Assembly: GCA_002869165.1 (NCBI GenBank)
Contig: PKTK01000001.1
Span: forward strand, 310,001 to 374,000
Direction: 5' to 3'
DNA from: Candidatus Parcubacteria bacterium
Lineage (GTDB): Bacteria; Patescibacteria; ABY1; BM507; UBA12075
DNA: 64,000 nucleotides
The first letter of the stretch is position 1, and the number at the start of each line of letters is the position of its first letter. The notes beneath the pieces were generated by a model. It did no database searches and was not told the origin of the DNA. It saw nothing but the letters and a program-made list of their open reading frames with translations. The position numbers were made by a program, and so were the translations under genes. Positions 25,206-34,707 of the stretch are shown one piece after another.

Positions 25206-25805
25206 ATGTTGAAAAAATCTATTTTTTTGTATTTAAGTTTTTTTACGATTACTTTGTTTGTTCTTATGGTGGTTTTAGTAAGTGTTTCTATAGTAAGAGC
25301 AAGCAATTATAAAGTTTTTTCAAGTTTTCAGGATTATCAAAAAATGATAAAGACAAATGAGGCTAACGCTAAAGACCTCGTTAAAATAAGAACTGATAAG
25401 GAAAAGTATCTGAAAAATGAAAATGTAAATATTAATTTTGAATATCAGGGATATGCCAAGGCGATCAAAGAAGGGAAATCTCAAATTTCCGTAAAGGCAA
25501 GAAAAGATATCGGAAATAATTTTTCAGTTGCCTTTATTGAATATGAATCAAGTGACGGCTGGATTGCTATTGAGCCAGTCTTGCGTTGTTCGAATGAATG
25601 TATGGAGGCATGCGATAAGAGCCAACTATTGGAAGCTGGTAAAAAAATGAATTTTCTCTGGAATAAAAAGATTTTAAAATGTAGCATTGCAGGAGAGGAA
25701 GAAGAGAATGCTCCTTTGGGAAGATATAGAATTGTTGCATCGGTTTGGGATGAAAGTAGCAATAAAAATGTAAGAATATATTCGAATGAATTTAATTTAC
25801 AATAA
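25206..25805 (+). CDS. Anchored extracellular protein
   Basis: 199 residues; one N-terminal hydrophobic segment (about 8-32) with RAS-like cleavage possible, then a beta-rich outside domain with four Cys (CSNECMEAC and C near 158). The C-terminal PLGRYRIVASVWDESS strand pair is Ig-like. It lies ten bases after the propeller gene in the same operon. No family is recognised. Confidence 0.55.
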   Translation: MLKKSIFLYLSFFTITLFVLMVVLVSVSIVRASNYKVFSSFQDYQKMIKTNEANAKDLVKIRTDKEKYLKNENVNINFEYQGYAKAIKEGKSQISVKARKDIGNNFSVAFIEYESSDGWIAIEPVLRCSNECMEACDKSQLLEAGKKMNFLWNKKILKCSIAGEEEENAPLGRYRIVASVWDESSNKNVRIYSNEFNLQ

Positions 25806-25823
25806 TATACAAAAAAGTTTTAT

Positions 25824-26318
25824 ATGAAAAATTTTAAGATTGTTCTAGGTTCCACAGTGCTATTGATAATTATATTTGTATCAATTTTCTTGCTTCAAGC
25901 TAAAAAAATCGATAACAAAGTTACAAATGACAATCAATCAGATAATCTAATTGTTCAGCAAATTAGTAAATCAATTCCTATGGAGGAACAAGAACAGGCA
26001 TACAAACAAGAAGCAACCATAATAGTGGAAGAGTATCAATTATTTATTGAGAGTCTTAATACAAAAATTGACGCTGTTGCAAATTCTGATGAAGTTATTT
26101 TGGCACTTGAAAGTGAAGGTGAGAAACTACAAACAATAAACAATGACTTTTCAAATTTGATAGTTCCTAAAAGATTTAAGGACTATCACTTGCTTATGTC
26201 TAGATCAATGTTTCTGTTGGCTAGTTATCTTGACACAAATAATCCAGATGATATGTTGAATGGGCTAGATTTGTACGAAAATGCCCAAGAGGAATTAGAA
26301 AATTTATCAATTAGTTAG
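25824..26318 (+). CDS. Anchored helical protein
   Basis: 164 residues; an N-terminal membrane helix (about 6-26) followed by a helical, Gln/Glu-rich outside domain. The pattern NNDFSNLIVPKRFKDYHLLM is typical of four-helix outside domains in this phylum (a P-x-x-x-x-x-x-H helix start). Three bases separate it from the next gene. No named family. Confidence 0.5.
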   Translation: MKNFKIVLGSTVLLIIIFVSIFLLQAKKIDNKVTNDNQSDNLIVQQISKSIPMEEQEQAYKQEATIIVEEYQLFIESLNTKIDAVANSDEVILALESEGEKLQTINNDFSNLIVPKRFKDYHLLMSRSMFLLASYLDTNNPDDMLNGLDLYENAQEELENLSIS

Positions 26319-26320
26319 TT

Positions 26321-27103
26321 ATGAAATATAATAGATTTTTACCATTAATTGTACCGTTTTTTGTTTTTGTTTTGTTTGAAGCATTTTATTTTAATCCTGG
26401 TCTTTTATATTTATCAATGGGTTTTATTTTATTGATATTGCTTTTTGCTTCTAGGCAATTAATATTGGCCAGTAGTATTAAAGAAAGATGGTATAATATA
26501 ATCTTGTTGCCTTTATATCTAAGTTTTAGTACAATACTTCTAAGTATTCTAGTGCCACTTAGTACTTTTTTTGCAAAACTATTGGTTCAAGGTTTATTTT
26601 TATTAGTTTTATTTCTTTTATATTATTATTATAGAAATTTATACTTATATTTATTAAGTCCAAAAAAATATATAAAAGGAAGTCTTGAAAATTTTTCACT
26701 TTATGTTAACTATTTGTCAGTTTATTTAATGACATCAGCAATATTTGGAATGAGTTTTTTTCTGAATATTTCAAACTGGACCTTGATGTTGTTTATGTTG
26801 TTTTTTATAACTGCTGTAATATACGAAGCTATGTGGGCTCATAGAATCCTTAACACAAATTCATATTTTTATATCGTGTTAGTATGTTTGTGTTTGTTCG
26901 AATTTGCTTGGGCAATATCATTTTTAACATTAAGTTATTATATCCTGGGTTTATTGATGGCGATTGCGTATTATATTATAATGGGTTTGGTAAGATTTCA
27001 TTTGTTGAATATTTTAAATAAGAAGATAATAAAAACATTTTTAAGTTTAGGGTTTGTTAGTATTTTATTTGTATTGCTAACTGCTCGATGGATAGAATTA
27101 TGA
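26321..27103 (+). CDS. Multi-pass membrane protein
   Basis: 260 residues with about eight hydrophobic segments covering nearly the whole length, few charges, no catalytic motif. It couples to the HtrA-like gene by an ATGA overlap (27100-27103), which suggests the two proteins act together. No family is recognised. Confidence 0.55.
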   Translation: MKYNRFLPLIVPFFVFVLFEAFYFNPGLLYLSMGFILLILLFASRQLILASSIKERWYNIILLPLYLSFSTILLSILVPLSTFFAKLLVQGLFLLVLFLLYYYYRNLYLYLLSPKKYIKGSLENFSLYVNYLSVYLMTSAIFGMSFFLNISNWTLMLFMLFFITAVIYEAMWAHRILNTNSYFYIVLVCLCLFEFAWAISFLTLSYYILGLLMAIAYYIIMGLVRFHLLNILNKKIIKTFLSLGFVSILFVLLTARWIEL

Positions 27104-28302
27104 ACACAAGAAGAGTGCCAATTGTGTTATTGGTAATAATAGCAGTATTTTTTGGATTACTTGGAGGAGTGAGCGGACAACTTTTAAGTCGGGTTTTTCT
27201 TTTACAAGATTTATATGGTGTGCCACTTTTTGGCGAAATCGATGTACCTGAAAATCTATATCAAGGTTCAAGCTTGATCATTGAAAGCCCAGAAAAAGTT
27301 ATTGTTGAGCAAAATACTAAAGTTTTTGAAACCGTTAATTCCGCAAAGAGAAGTATGGTTGCTATTTTTGAAAAAATCGAAAAACCAGAAAAGAAAACCG
27401 AGGACGTTTTATTAGAAGATTTTTATAAACTTGAAAATCCTTTAGCTCAAGCATTTGTAGTTACAAGTGATGGTTGGTTAATTAGCACCTACTTACCTCA
27501 AAGGCTTATAAATATAGAGTCAGTGCTTGCAACCAGTACTAGAGAAGAATTAGAATTAGAATATTTAGATGAATTGACAATAATAACACAAGACAGAGAA
27601 ATATTCGAGATAACAGATGTTGAATATGATAAAAAAGCAATGGTGTCATTTTGGAAGATTGATTCAACTGATTTACCAGTTAGGCAGTTTGAGCAAATAC
27701 TTGATATCCAAGCAGGTCAACTTGTTTTGGCAGTAAACTGGAATTCTAAAGTTTGGTTAACTTCTGTAGCTGATAAAAAAAGTACAAGTGAATCATTAAT
27801 AAAGTCAAGCGATGATTTAGATCTTGAAATAAAGTTAGTAGAAACAATTGATAAAGATTTTGGCGATGGTTTTTTGTTTAATACTGAAGGTGATTTGATT
27901 GCGTTATTAGATGATAGAAGTGAGATTATTCCGATTAGTTCATTTTTTTCTTGTGTGAGCTGTTTACTAGAGAAGAAGAATATAAGTAATTCTTATTTGG
28001 GGATTAATTATATTGATTTGTCTACTGTTTTGGATGTTAGCGAAAAATATAACGAAAAAAGTGGGGCCTTGGTATATGTGGACCTTAATAATCCAGCCGT
28101 AAAAAAGAATAGTCCAGCAGAAATTGCGGGCATTTTGGAAGGTGATATCATAGTTTCTGTAAATGGTTTAAAAGTAGATAAAAACACTAGTCTAAATAGT
28201 TTAATAGCTCAATACAGTCCAGGAGAGGTAATTGATATAGCGGTTATTAGAGGCGACGAAAATATCGTCTTGAGTGTAGTTCTTGACCAAATTCAAGATT
28301 GA
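27100..28302 (+). CDS. HtrA/DegP-like protein with degenerate active site and PDZ domain
   Basis: 400 residues from the ATG in the ATGA overlap at 27100; ATG 27088 is the alternative. N-terminal membrane anchor (about 8-28), a trypsin-like region (about 70-280) and a C-terminal PDZ domain (about 295-395, with SPAEIAGILEGDIIVSVNG). Where HtrA proteases have the catalytic His (T-N-x-H-V) this one reads WLISTYLP, and where they have GNSGGPL it reads GDGFLFN. The catalytic His and Ser therefore appear lost. It may act as an inactive sensor or scaffold. Confidence 0.75.
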   Translation: MNTRRVPIVLLVIIAVFFGLLGGVSGQLLSRVFLLQDLYGVPLFGEIDVPENLYQGSSLIIESPEKVIVEQNTKVFETVNSAKRSMVAIFEKIEKPEKKTEDVLLEDFYKLENPLAQAFVVTSDGWLISTYLPQRLINIESVLATSTREELELEYLDELTIITQDREIFEITDVEYDKKAMVSFWKIDSTDLPVRQFEQILDIQAGQLVLAVNWNSKVWLTSVADKKSTSESLIKSSDDLDLEIKLVETIDKDFGDGFLFNTEGDLIALLDDRSEIIPISSFFSCVSCLLEKKNISNSYLGINYIDLSTVLDVSEKYNEKSGALVYVDLNNPAVKKNSPAEIAGILEGDIIVSVNGLKVDKNTSLNSLIAQYSPGEVIDIAVIRGDENIVLSVVLDQIQD

Positions 28303-28347
28303 CGAAACAAAAAAAAACTTGTAATATAAAAGCATTAATTCAATATT

Positions 28348-28372
28348 AAAAGAGCCTAATTTGGCTCTTTTA
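28348..28372 (+). terminator. Rho-independent terminator
   Basis: AAAGAGCC / GGCTCTTT stem, T-rich end; it separates the envelope operon from lepA. Confidence 0.8.
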
Positions 28373-28395
28373 AAATAGTTTTTTTGGATTGTTTT

Positions 28396-30180
28396 ATGTC
28401 TAATATTAGAAATTTTTGTATTATTGCACACATTGATCATGGTAAAAGTACGTTGGCTGACAGAATGCTAGAGAAAACCAATACAGTTGATCCTAGAAAA
28501 ATGAAGGATCAGTTACTTGATAGGATGGATTTAGAGAGAGAAAGAGGTATAACTATCAAGCTTCAACCAGTTACTATGGATTATAATGATTATAAATTAA
28601 ACTTGATTGATACTCCTGGTCATGTTGATTTTTCATATGAAGTTTCTAGATCTTTGGCTGCGGTTGAAGGAGCAATTCTTTTAGTTGACGCAACACAAGG
28701 CATGCAGGCGCAAACTTTAGCTAATCTGTATTTGGCCATGGAGCAGGATCTGACAATAATTCCCGTAGCTAACAAAATAGATCTACCGGCCTCTGATGTT
28801 TTAAAAACAAAAAAGGAAATTATGGATTTACTTGGGTGTAAGGAAGACGAAATAATATGTGCTTCTGGTAAAACAGGGGAAGGCGTGGAGGATATTTTAG
28901 ATGAAGTAATTAGAAGAATTCCTGAGCCCAAAATTGATATAAACAAAGAGGAGACCAGAGCTTTAATATTTGATTCAAATTATGATGAATATAAGGGTGT
29001 GGTTGCTTATGTAAGAGTGATTGATGGTGAAATAAAAAAGGGTAACAAGATTAAATTATTAGCAACCACTGCAGAAAGCGAAGCATTGGATGTAGGCATA
29101 TTTAAGCCTGATTATTATACCACTGGCAATTTACAAGCAGGGGAGATTGGGTATGTTGTTACTGGTTTCAAGGACGTAAGTGAATGTCGAGTTGGAGATA
29201 CTATTACTTTGAAAAAATTCAGTGATAGAGTTAAAGCCCTCAAGGGTTATAACGAAGTAAAGCCAATGGTTTTTGCAGGAATTTTTCCTAAAGAGGGGAA
29301 TGAGTTCAATGAACTTCGCGATGCAATTGAAAAATTAAAACTAAATGATTCTTCTCTTTCATATGAGCCAGAGCAATCACTTGCCCTTGGCCTTGGATTT
29401 CGTTGTGGATTTTTGGGAATTTTGCATTTGGAAATTTTTCAGGAAAGATTAAAAAGAGAGTATGGCTTAGATTTGATAGTAACTATTCCGAGTGTAGCTT
29501 ATAAGATTTTTAAAAAAAATGGAGAAGAAATTACTATTAGAACTCCTCAACAATTTCCGGAAAGAGAATCAATAGACAGGATTGAAGAACCTTGGGTGAA
29601 ACTTGATATTATCACCCCAAAAGAATACGTAGGAGGAGTAATGAATTTAGCTCAAGAGAAAAGAGGTATTTACAAAAATACTGAGTATATTGATGAAACC
29701 AGGGCAGTTTTGCATTATTATATTCCAATGAGTGCAATTTTGACTGATTTTTATGATAAAATTAAAAGTACTAGCTCGGGTTATGCTTCTATAAATTATG
29801 AAATGTCAGGCTATAATCAAGCCAGTGTAGTTAAAATGGATATTTTGGTAGCCGAAGAGCCTATTGAAGCCTTAACTGTTATCGTATATGAAGACGAAGC
29901 TCACAAACGAGGAAAAGAAATAGTTAAGACATTGAAGGATAGTTTACCTAAACAGATGTTTGTATTGAAATTACAAGCTGCTATTGGTGGGAAGATCGTA
30001 GCAGCAGAAAGATTATCAGCTATGAGAAAAGATGTAACTGCCAAACTTTATGGTGGTGATGTTACCAGAAAGAGAAAGCTACTCGAAAAACAGAAAAAAG
30101 GAAAAAAGAAAATGATGGCAGGTGGCAAGGGAAGTGTTGATATACCTAGTGATACTTTTATCAAGATATTAAAAAAATAA
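28396..30180 (+). CDS. lepA: Elongation factor 4 (LepA)
   Basis: 594 residues from ATG 28396 (MSNIRNFCIIAHIDHGKST). GTPase motifs are AHIDHGKST, the DERERGITIK-like ERERGITIK, DTPGHVDF and NKIDLP. LepA-specific C-terminal parts follow (MKKDV-type MRKDVTAKLYGGD, KRKLLEKQKKGKKKM). It back-translocates or assists stalled ribosomes and 30S assembly. A TTG at 28384 in the same frame is a less likely start. No SD. Confidence 0.97.
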   Translation: MSNIRNFCIIAHIDHGKSTLADRMLEKTNTVDPRKMKDQLLDRMDLERERGITIKLQPVTMDYNDYKLNLIDTPGHVDFSYEVSRSLAAVEGAILLVDATQGMQAQTLANLYLAMEQDLTIIPVANKIDLPASDVLKTKKEIMDLLGCKEDEIICASGKTGEGVEDILDEVIRRIPEPKIDINKEETRALIFDSNYDEYKGVVAYVRVIDGEIKKGNKIKLLATTAESEALDVGIFKPDYYTTGNLQAGEIGYVVTGFKDVSECRVGDTITLKKFSDRVKALKGYNEVKPMVFAGIFPKEGNEFNELRDAIEKLKLNDSSLSYEPEQSLALGLGFRCGFLGILHLEIFQERLKREYGLDLIVTIPSVAYKIFKKNGEEITIRTPQQFPERESIDRIEEPWVKLDIITPKEYVGGVMNLAQEKRGIYKNTEYIDETRAVLHYYIPMSAILTDFYDKIKSTSSGYASINYEMSGYNQASVVKMDILVAEEPIEALTVIVYEDEAHKRGKEIVKTLKDSLPKQMFVLKLQAAIGGKIVAAERLSAMRKDVTAKLYGGDVTRKRKLLEKQKKGKKKMMAGGKGSVDIPSDTFIKILKK

Positions 30181-30190
30181 TTATATACTT

Positions 30191-30289
30191 ATGAAGAAAA
30201 AAACACTTGTTAAGTTTGTTTGGTCAATGCTTAGCATTATGATAATTCTTTCTATGGTTCTTTGGACCGTTGGTGTAGCTTTTATGTAA
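30191..30289 (+). CDS. 32-residue single-helix membrane peptide
   Basis: MKKK followed by one hydrophobic helix, ending GVAFM. It fits exactly between lepA (10 bases before) and recJ (10 bases after) on the same strand. Its length, positive start and single helix fit a small membrane protein; conservation in related genomes would be needed for certainty. Confidence 0.5.
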   Translation: MKKKTLVKFVWSMLSIMIILSMVLWTVGVAFM

Positions 30290-30299
30290 GAATATCATT

Positions 30300-32036
30300 A
30301 TGTTAAGAAAAAAATGGGAAATAAAAAATAAAATCAATCAACAAACTGCTAAAACATATCCTGACATGGATCAGGTTTTAAAACAATTGCTTTTTAATCG
30401 TGAGATTAAAAGCAAGGAGGAAATAAATGATTTTTTATTTGCTGATTATTCAAAAAATGCACATGATCCTTTTTTATTTAGGGACATGGAGGCGAGCATT
30501 GATCTACTAATCAAGCATATAAAAAATCAATCGGTGATATTTATTTATGGAGATTATGATGCTGACGGAGTAACTTCAACTGCACTTCTTTATAATCTTT
30601 TAAGTATTTTAAAAGCCCAGTTAAAATATTATATTCCAGATAGAGTTAGTGAGGGCTACGGTTTAAATATGGAAGCAATTGACTATATGATCAAAGAAGG
30701 TGTTTGTCTTGTGGTTACAGTGGATAATGGAATTAGAAATAAAAACGAAGTTGAATATTTAAAAAAGAACGGTGTAGACGTAATAATAACCGATCATCAT
30801 CAGGCGCCAAACACCAAAGATGAGTATCCTGATTGTTTAACAATAAATCCAGCGATACCTGAAGAAACTTATCCTTTCAAATATTTGAGTGGAGTAGGAG
30901 TAGCTTTGAAATTTGCCAGTGCTTTGATCTCAAAAACTAAACTAGATAAATCCTCTAAAAATATTTTACTTGATTCTTTATTTGAATTTAGTGCAATTGG
31001 TACAGTGGCAGATTGTGTAAGTTTATTGGGGGAGAATAGATTGATAGTAAAAAAAGGTCTAGAGTTATTGAGTGTGAGTAGAAAGCCAGGCATAGTTAAG
31101 TTGGTTGAGATAAGTAATATAAAGAATGCTGATAAACTGGATGCTTGGAATATTGGTTTTCAGCTGGCACCCAGGATAAATGCTGCTGGTAGAATGGATC
31201 ATGCCAATACTGCTTTTAAACTTTTAATAAGCAAAAATGAAGATGAAGCAAGTGATTTAGCAAAGAAATTAAATCATTACAACCAGATGAGGCAAGTAAG
31301 TAGTGAGGAGATATTTTTGGAAGTTGAAAAGCAACTTGATGCAAAAGATTTTCTACTATCAGCTTTTTATAATGATTCTAGTGTAATTAATGAACCATGG
31401 AATGAAGGAATAGTGGGTTTGGTAGCAGGAAGAATTACTGAAAAATATTATAAGCCATGTATGGTGATAACAAAAACTGAAGAAGGGTATAAGGGTTCAT
31501 GCAGAAGCATTCCAGAGTTTAATATAGCAAAAGCACTAGAAAAAAATTCTGATTATCTTGAAAAATTTGGAGGTCATCCCTTGGCTTGTGGTTTTAGTTT
31601 GAATGAAAATAATTTGTCAATGTTTCTTGAACAAATGGAAAGGTGTGCTAGAGATGAATTATCAGGCAAGGATCTTTGCCCAAAGATTGATATTGATATG
31701 GAGCTTAGTTTTTCACAAATAAACATTGAGTTAATTTTTAAAATAAAAAAATTAGAACCTTTTGGGCAATGCAATCCTAAGCCTATTTTTGTTTCCAAGA
31801 ATGCTGTAATTCTCGATAAGATAAGTATGGGTATTGAAGGGCAACATTTAAAATTGGTTCTTAAACAAGGTAATTCAAGTTTGATTAGAGCAATTGGTTT
31901 TGGACAGACAGAAAAATGGAAAGACATAAAAAGCGGCGACAATATTGATATCGTTTATCATTTAGATATAAATGAGTTTAACGGGAAAAAAGAATCTCAA
32001 TTATTAATTCTTGATATTTTAAAAAATGCATCATGA
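30300..32036 (+). CDS. recJ: Single-strand DNA exonuclease RecJ
   Basis: 578 residues. DHH-superfamily motifs: IYGDYDADGVTST, VTVDNGI, ITDHHQ and GIGTVADCVSL-type AIGTVADCVSL, then the DHHA1 domain with GRITEKYYKPCMV, GSCRSI and FGGHPLACGFSL. It degrades 5' single-stranded DNA in recombination and repair. It overlaps rnhA by 11 bases. Confidence 0.95.
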   Translation: MLRKKWEIKNKINQQTAKTYPDMDQVLKQLLFNREIKSKEEINDFLFADYSKNAHDPFLFRDMEASIDLLIKHIKNQSVIFIYGDYDADGVTSTALLYNLLSILKAQLKYYIPDRVSEGYGLNMEAIDYMIKEGVCLVVTVDNGIRNKNEVEYLKKNGVDVIITDHHQAPNTKDEYPDCLTINPAIPEETYPFKYLSGVGVALKFASALISKTKLDKSSKNILLDSLFEFSAIGTVADCVSLLGENRLIVKKGLELLSVSRKPGIVKLVEISNIKNADKLDAWNIGFQLAPRINAAGRMDHANTAFKLLISKNEDEASDLAKKLNHYNQMRQVSSEEIFLEVEKQLDAKDFLLSAFYNDSSVINEPWNEGIVGLVAGRITEKYYKPCMVITKTEEGYKGSCRSIPEFNIAKALEKNSDYLEKFGGHPLACGFSLNENNLSMFLEQMERCARDELSGKDLCPKIDIDMELSFSQINIELIFKIKKLEPFGQCNPKPIFVSKNAVILDKISMGIEGQHLKLVLKQGNSSLIRAIGFGQTEKWKDIKSGDNIDIVYHLDINEFNGKKESQLLILDILKNAS

Positions 32037-32436
32037 TAAAATAACAATTTATTCTGATGGGGGAGCTAGAGGAAATCCGGGGCCAGCTGGAATAGGTGCG
32101 GTGCTTTTGTCTTCTGATGATAATGTTTTAGTGGAAATTTCAGAATATATTGGAGAGACAACAAATAACCAAGCTGAGTATAGAGCCTTGCTAGCTGCCT
32201 TAAAAAAGGCAAAAGACCTAGGAGCTGTTGAAATAGAAGCATATCTTGATTCTGAGTTAGTTGTAAAACAGCTAAACAAAGAATATAAAGTAAAAAATAA
32301 AGATTTAGCACCTTTATTTGTGCAAATATATAATATAAGTTTAGGTTTTAAAAAAATATCTTTTTCTCATGTCAGAAGAGAAATGAATAAACATGCTGAT
32401 AGATTGGCTAATGAGGCAATGGATAGAGCAAGTTAA
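32026..32436 (+). CDS. rnhA: Ribonuclease HI
   Basis: 136 residues. Catalytic residues are visible in order: D of IYSDGGARGNPG, E of NNQAEYRALL, D of AYLDSELVVKQL, and D of NKHADRLAN. It removes RNA from RNA-DNA hybrids. It overlaps recJ at its start and the next gene by one base (TAATG), so the three are translationally coupled. Confidence 0.95.
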   Translation: MHHDKITIYSDGGARGNPGPAGIGAVLLSSDDNVLVEISEYIGETTNNQAEYRALLAALKKAKDLGAVEIEAYLDSELVVKQLNKEYKVKNKDLAPLFVQIYNISLGFKKISFSHVRREMNKHADRLANEAMDRAS

Positions 32437-33389
32437 TGTTAAAAAAGAAATATTTGGCAATAATAATAATATTTTTAATGTCTCCAGCGTTGGTGCCTGT
32501 ATTTTATTTTTTCTTTGGTCCAGAAACCAGAGTTTGTGGAGTTGATAAAAAAACATATCCATCTCAAAAAGAATTAGAAATTGCTGGAGTCGCCATGTCT
32601 TATGATTTTCCCTGTCAATTTCCAAAAAAGGAAACAGGTTTATACGAAAGAAAGGAAGAAATAGAAATAATTGGCCAACTTCTTGAGTTTAAAAAGTTGG
32701 GTAGTTTAACATATTTAATAATTAAAGATAATCAAGAAAATAAGGAATGGTTGCTTGTCAGTGATTTTCAAGATGAAAAATTATTGATGCCAGGCGATCA
32801 GCTTCGTATTAATGGTGAATTGAATAAAAATACAAAAATTGTAGACGCTTATAAAATTACAAATCTATCATTTCATGAAGAAAGTTTCAATGTGATTAAT
32901 TGTGTATTTAGAAATACAAATTTAGTCGAAAAAACAATAGAATGTTCCAGCGAAGAAGGTAATGAATTATATTCTTATGATGATTCGCTTCGAATTGTTG
33001 CTGGAACTATTAATCCCGCTCAAATAGGGGATCTAAAAAGAAATGATATATTGCGTATTAGGGTTAATACCAAGAAAGATCAACTACAAACTGTGATTGT
33101 TGCTCAAAGAGGAGGTGCTAATTTTCTAGCTAGTTCTCTTTTTGTAGACAAGTTAGAGATTGTAACTAATGCATACACAGCTAGAAGACCATATTTTGAA
33201 TTTTTAAACAGAGAAACCAATGAGAATGAAATAATGTTTTTGACAGCTAACACTAGAATGGTTTTAAAATATTTTGGAGTGGCTTCAGTGAATCGTTTTA
33301 AAGAAGGTGATGAGGTTTTTGTAGTTGCTAAAGAAAAAAATAAAGAAATGTATTTATATTTATTAAAGAATAATTCTGTGTGGAAATAA
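32436..33389 (+). CDS. Membrane-anchored protein with Kazal-like motif
   Basis: 317 residues; an N-terminal helix (about 6-26), then VCGVDKKTYPSQKELEIAGV, which follows the Kazal protease-inhibitor pattern (C-G-x-D-x-x-T-Y ... A-G-V ... C) but lacks some of its Cys. Beta-rich domains follow, including an OB-like segment (about 75-135). Its partner is unknown; the helical anchor places it outside. It is coupled to rnhA. Confidence 0.55.
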   Translation: MLKKKYLAIIIIFLMSPALVPVFYFFFGPETRVCGVDKKTYPSQKELEIAGVAMSYDFPCQFPKKETGLYERKEEIEIIGQLLEFKKLGSLTYLIIKDNQENKEWLLVSDFQDEKLLMPGDQLRINGELNKNTKIVDAYKITNLSFHEESFNVINCVFRNTNLVEKTIECSSEEGNELYSYDDSLRIVAGTINPAQIGDLKRNDILRIRVNTKKDQLQTVIVAQRGGANFLASSLFVDKLEIVTNAYTARRPYFEFLNRETNENEIMFLTANTRMVLKYFGVASVNRFKEGDEVFVVAKEKNKEMYLYLLKNNSVWK

Positions 33390-33401
33390 TTTAATTTTTT
33401 T

Positions 33402-34475
33402 ATGGATAAATTGTATTATATAATTACAATAGGTTGCCAGATGAATAAGTCAGATTCAGAGCGGATTGCTAAATATTTGGAAAGTTTGGGTTATATACTG
33501 GCCAGTAATGATTCTTGTGCTGATGTGGTTGTAATAACTACCTGTGGCATCAGGCAAAGCGCTGAAGATAGAGTCTATGGGCTAATTCCTAGAATTAAAA
33601 AAGACAATCCAAAATCATGTATTATATTGACAGGATGCTTATCCGAAAGAGAGGACGTAAAAAAAAGAGTTGAAGAACAAGTAGATATCTGGTTACCAAT
33701 AAAAGATCTTGGTAGTCTTAAATATAAACTTGCAGGAAAGGACTTGCATGGGGATTATGCCGACTGTTATTATTTAAAATTTGAAGCTAAGTATGAATCT
33801 GATTTTTCAGCTTTTGTACCAATTGGAAACGGCTGTAATAATTTTTGTTCATACTGTGTTGTGCCCTACGCTCGAGGAAGAGAAGTGTACCGAGATCATA
33901 ATGAGGTTATAAAAGAAGTAAAGGATCTTTTGAATAGGGGATACAAGGAAATAACCTTGATAGCACAGAATGTAAATTCCTACATTTCCAGTGATAAAAA
34001 AACTGATTTTGCTGATTTACTTAAAATGGTAAATGATCTAGACGGTGACTTCTGGTTGCGTTTTTCTACAAGTCACCCCAAAGATATGAGTGATAAATTA
34101 ATAAATACAATGGTTGATTGCAACAAGCTTTGTCATCATTTACATTTACCAGCGCAAGCAGGTAATAATTATATACTTAGAGCTATGAATAGGAAATATT
34201 CTATAGAAGACTATTTGGCTTTAATTAAAAAAGTAAAAAATAAAATTTCGGACATGTCTTTTACTACTGATATTATTGTTGGTTTTCCTGGAGAAACTGG
34301 TGAACAATTCAAGGATACAAAAAAGCTTTTTGAAAAAGTGGGATATGATATGGCTTATATTGCTCAGTATAGCCCAAGACCAGGTAAAATGGCTGAAAAA
34401 TTAAAAGATGATGTAAGTAAAGAAGAAAAGAAAAAAAGAGAAGAAGAGTTAATGGCGATTTTAAGAAAAACATAA
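33402..34475 (+). CDS. miaB: tRNA 2-methylthio-adenosine synthase MiaB, cut before TRAM domain
   Basis: 357 residues to TAA 34473. The N-terminal MTTase domain (TIGCQMNKSDSERI) and the radical-SAM cluster motif CNNFCSYCVVPYARG (C-x3-C-x2-C) are complete, as is the region up to about KKREEELMAILRK. The stop comes where the TRAM domain should begin; the TRAM sequence follows in the same frame. MiaB thiomethylates i6A37 of tRNA made by MiaA, encoded 0.8 kb away. Without TRAM, tRNA binding would suffer. Start: 33402, no SD. Confidence 0.9.
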   Translation: MDKLYYIITIGCQMNKSDSERIAKYLESLGYILASNDSCADVVVITTCGIRQSAEDRVYGLIPRIKKDNPKSCIILTGCLSEREDVKKRVEEQVDIWLPIKDLGSLKYKLAGKDLHGDYADCYYLKFEAKYESDFSAFVPIGNGCNNFCSYCVVPYARGREVYRDHNEVIKEVKDLLNRGYKEITLIAQNVNSYISSDKKTDFADLLKMVNDLDGDFWLRFSTSHPKDMSDKLINTMVDCNKLCHHLHLPAQAGNNYILRAMNRKYSIEDYLALIKKVKNKISDMSFTTDIIVGFPGETGEQFKDTKKLFEKVGYDMAYIAQYSPRPGKMAEKLKDDVSKEEKKKREEELMAILRKT

Positions 34476-34682
34476 AAAGAAAATAATAAGAAGTATTTAC
34501 ATAAAAAAATTAAAGTTTTAGTTGAAGGAAAAAATAAAAAAGGCGAATTTTTCGGTAAAGCTGAGAATTATAAAAGCATAAAATTTTTGTCAAATAACAG
34601 AGATTTAATTGGTAGTATTGTAGAAATAGAAATCGACGAAGTAAATGATTTTGGTCTTTTTGGGAAAATAAAAAACGCCTAA
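34476..34682 (+). pseudogene. Detached TRAM domain of miaB
   Basis: Directly after TAA 34473-34475 the frame is open for 68 codons and reads KKIKVLVEGKNKKGEFFGKA and GSIVEIEIDEVNDFGLFGKI. This is the normal C-terminal TRAM domain of MiaB, ending in TAA at 34682. It has no start codon or SD of its own, so it is made only if the stop is read through or is a sequence error. Confidence 0.75.
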
Positions 34683-34704
34683 AGCAAATGTTTAGGCATT
34701 TTTA
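34672..34704. terminator. Bidirectional terminator
   Basis: GCCTAAA / TTTAGGC stem with A-run before and T-run after; serves miaB and the convergent gene at 34708. Confidence 0.85.
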
Positions 34705-34707
34705 TTT

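Noticed and set aside
3758..28302. Alternative genetic code with UGA as Gly (as in Gracilibacteria) or as Trp
   Set aside because: Several genes end in TGA with the next gene following directly (3760, 22706, 27103, 28302), no gene is broken at TGA, and Trp is encoded by TGG.
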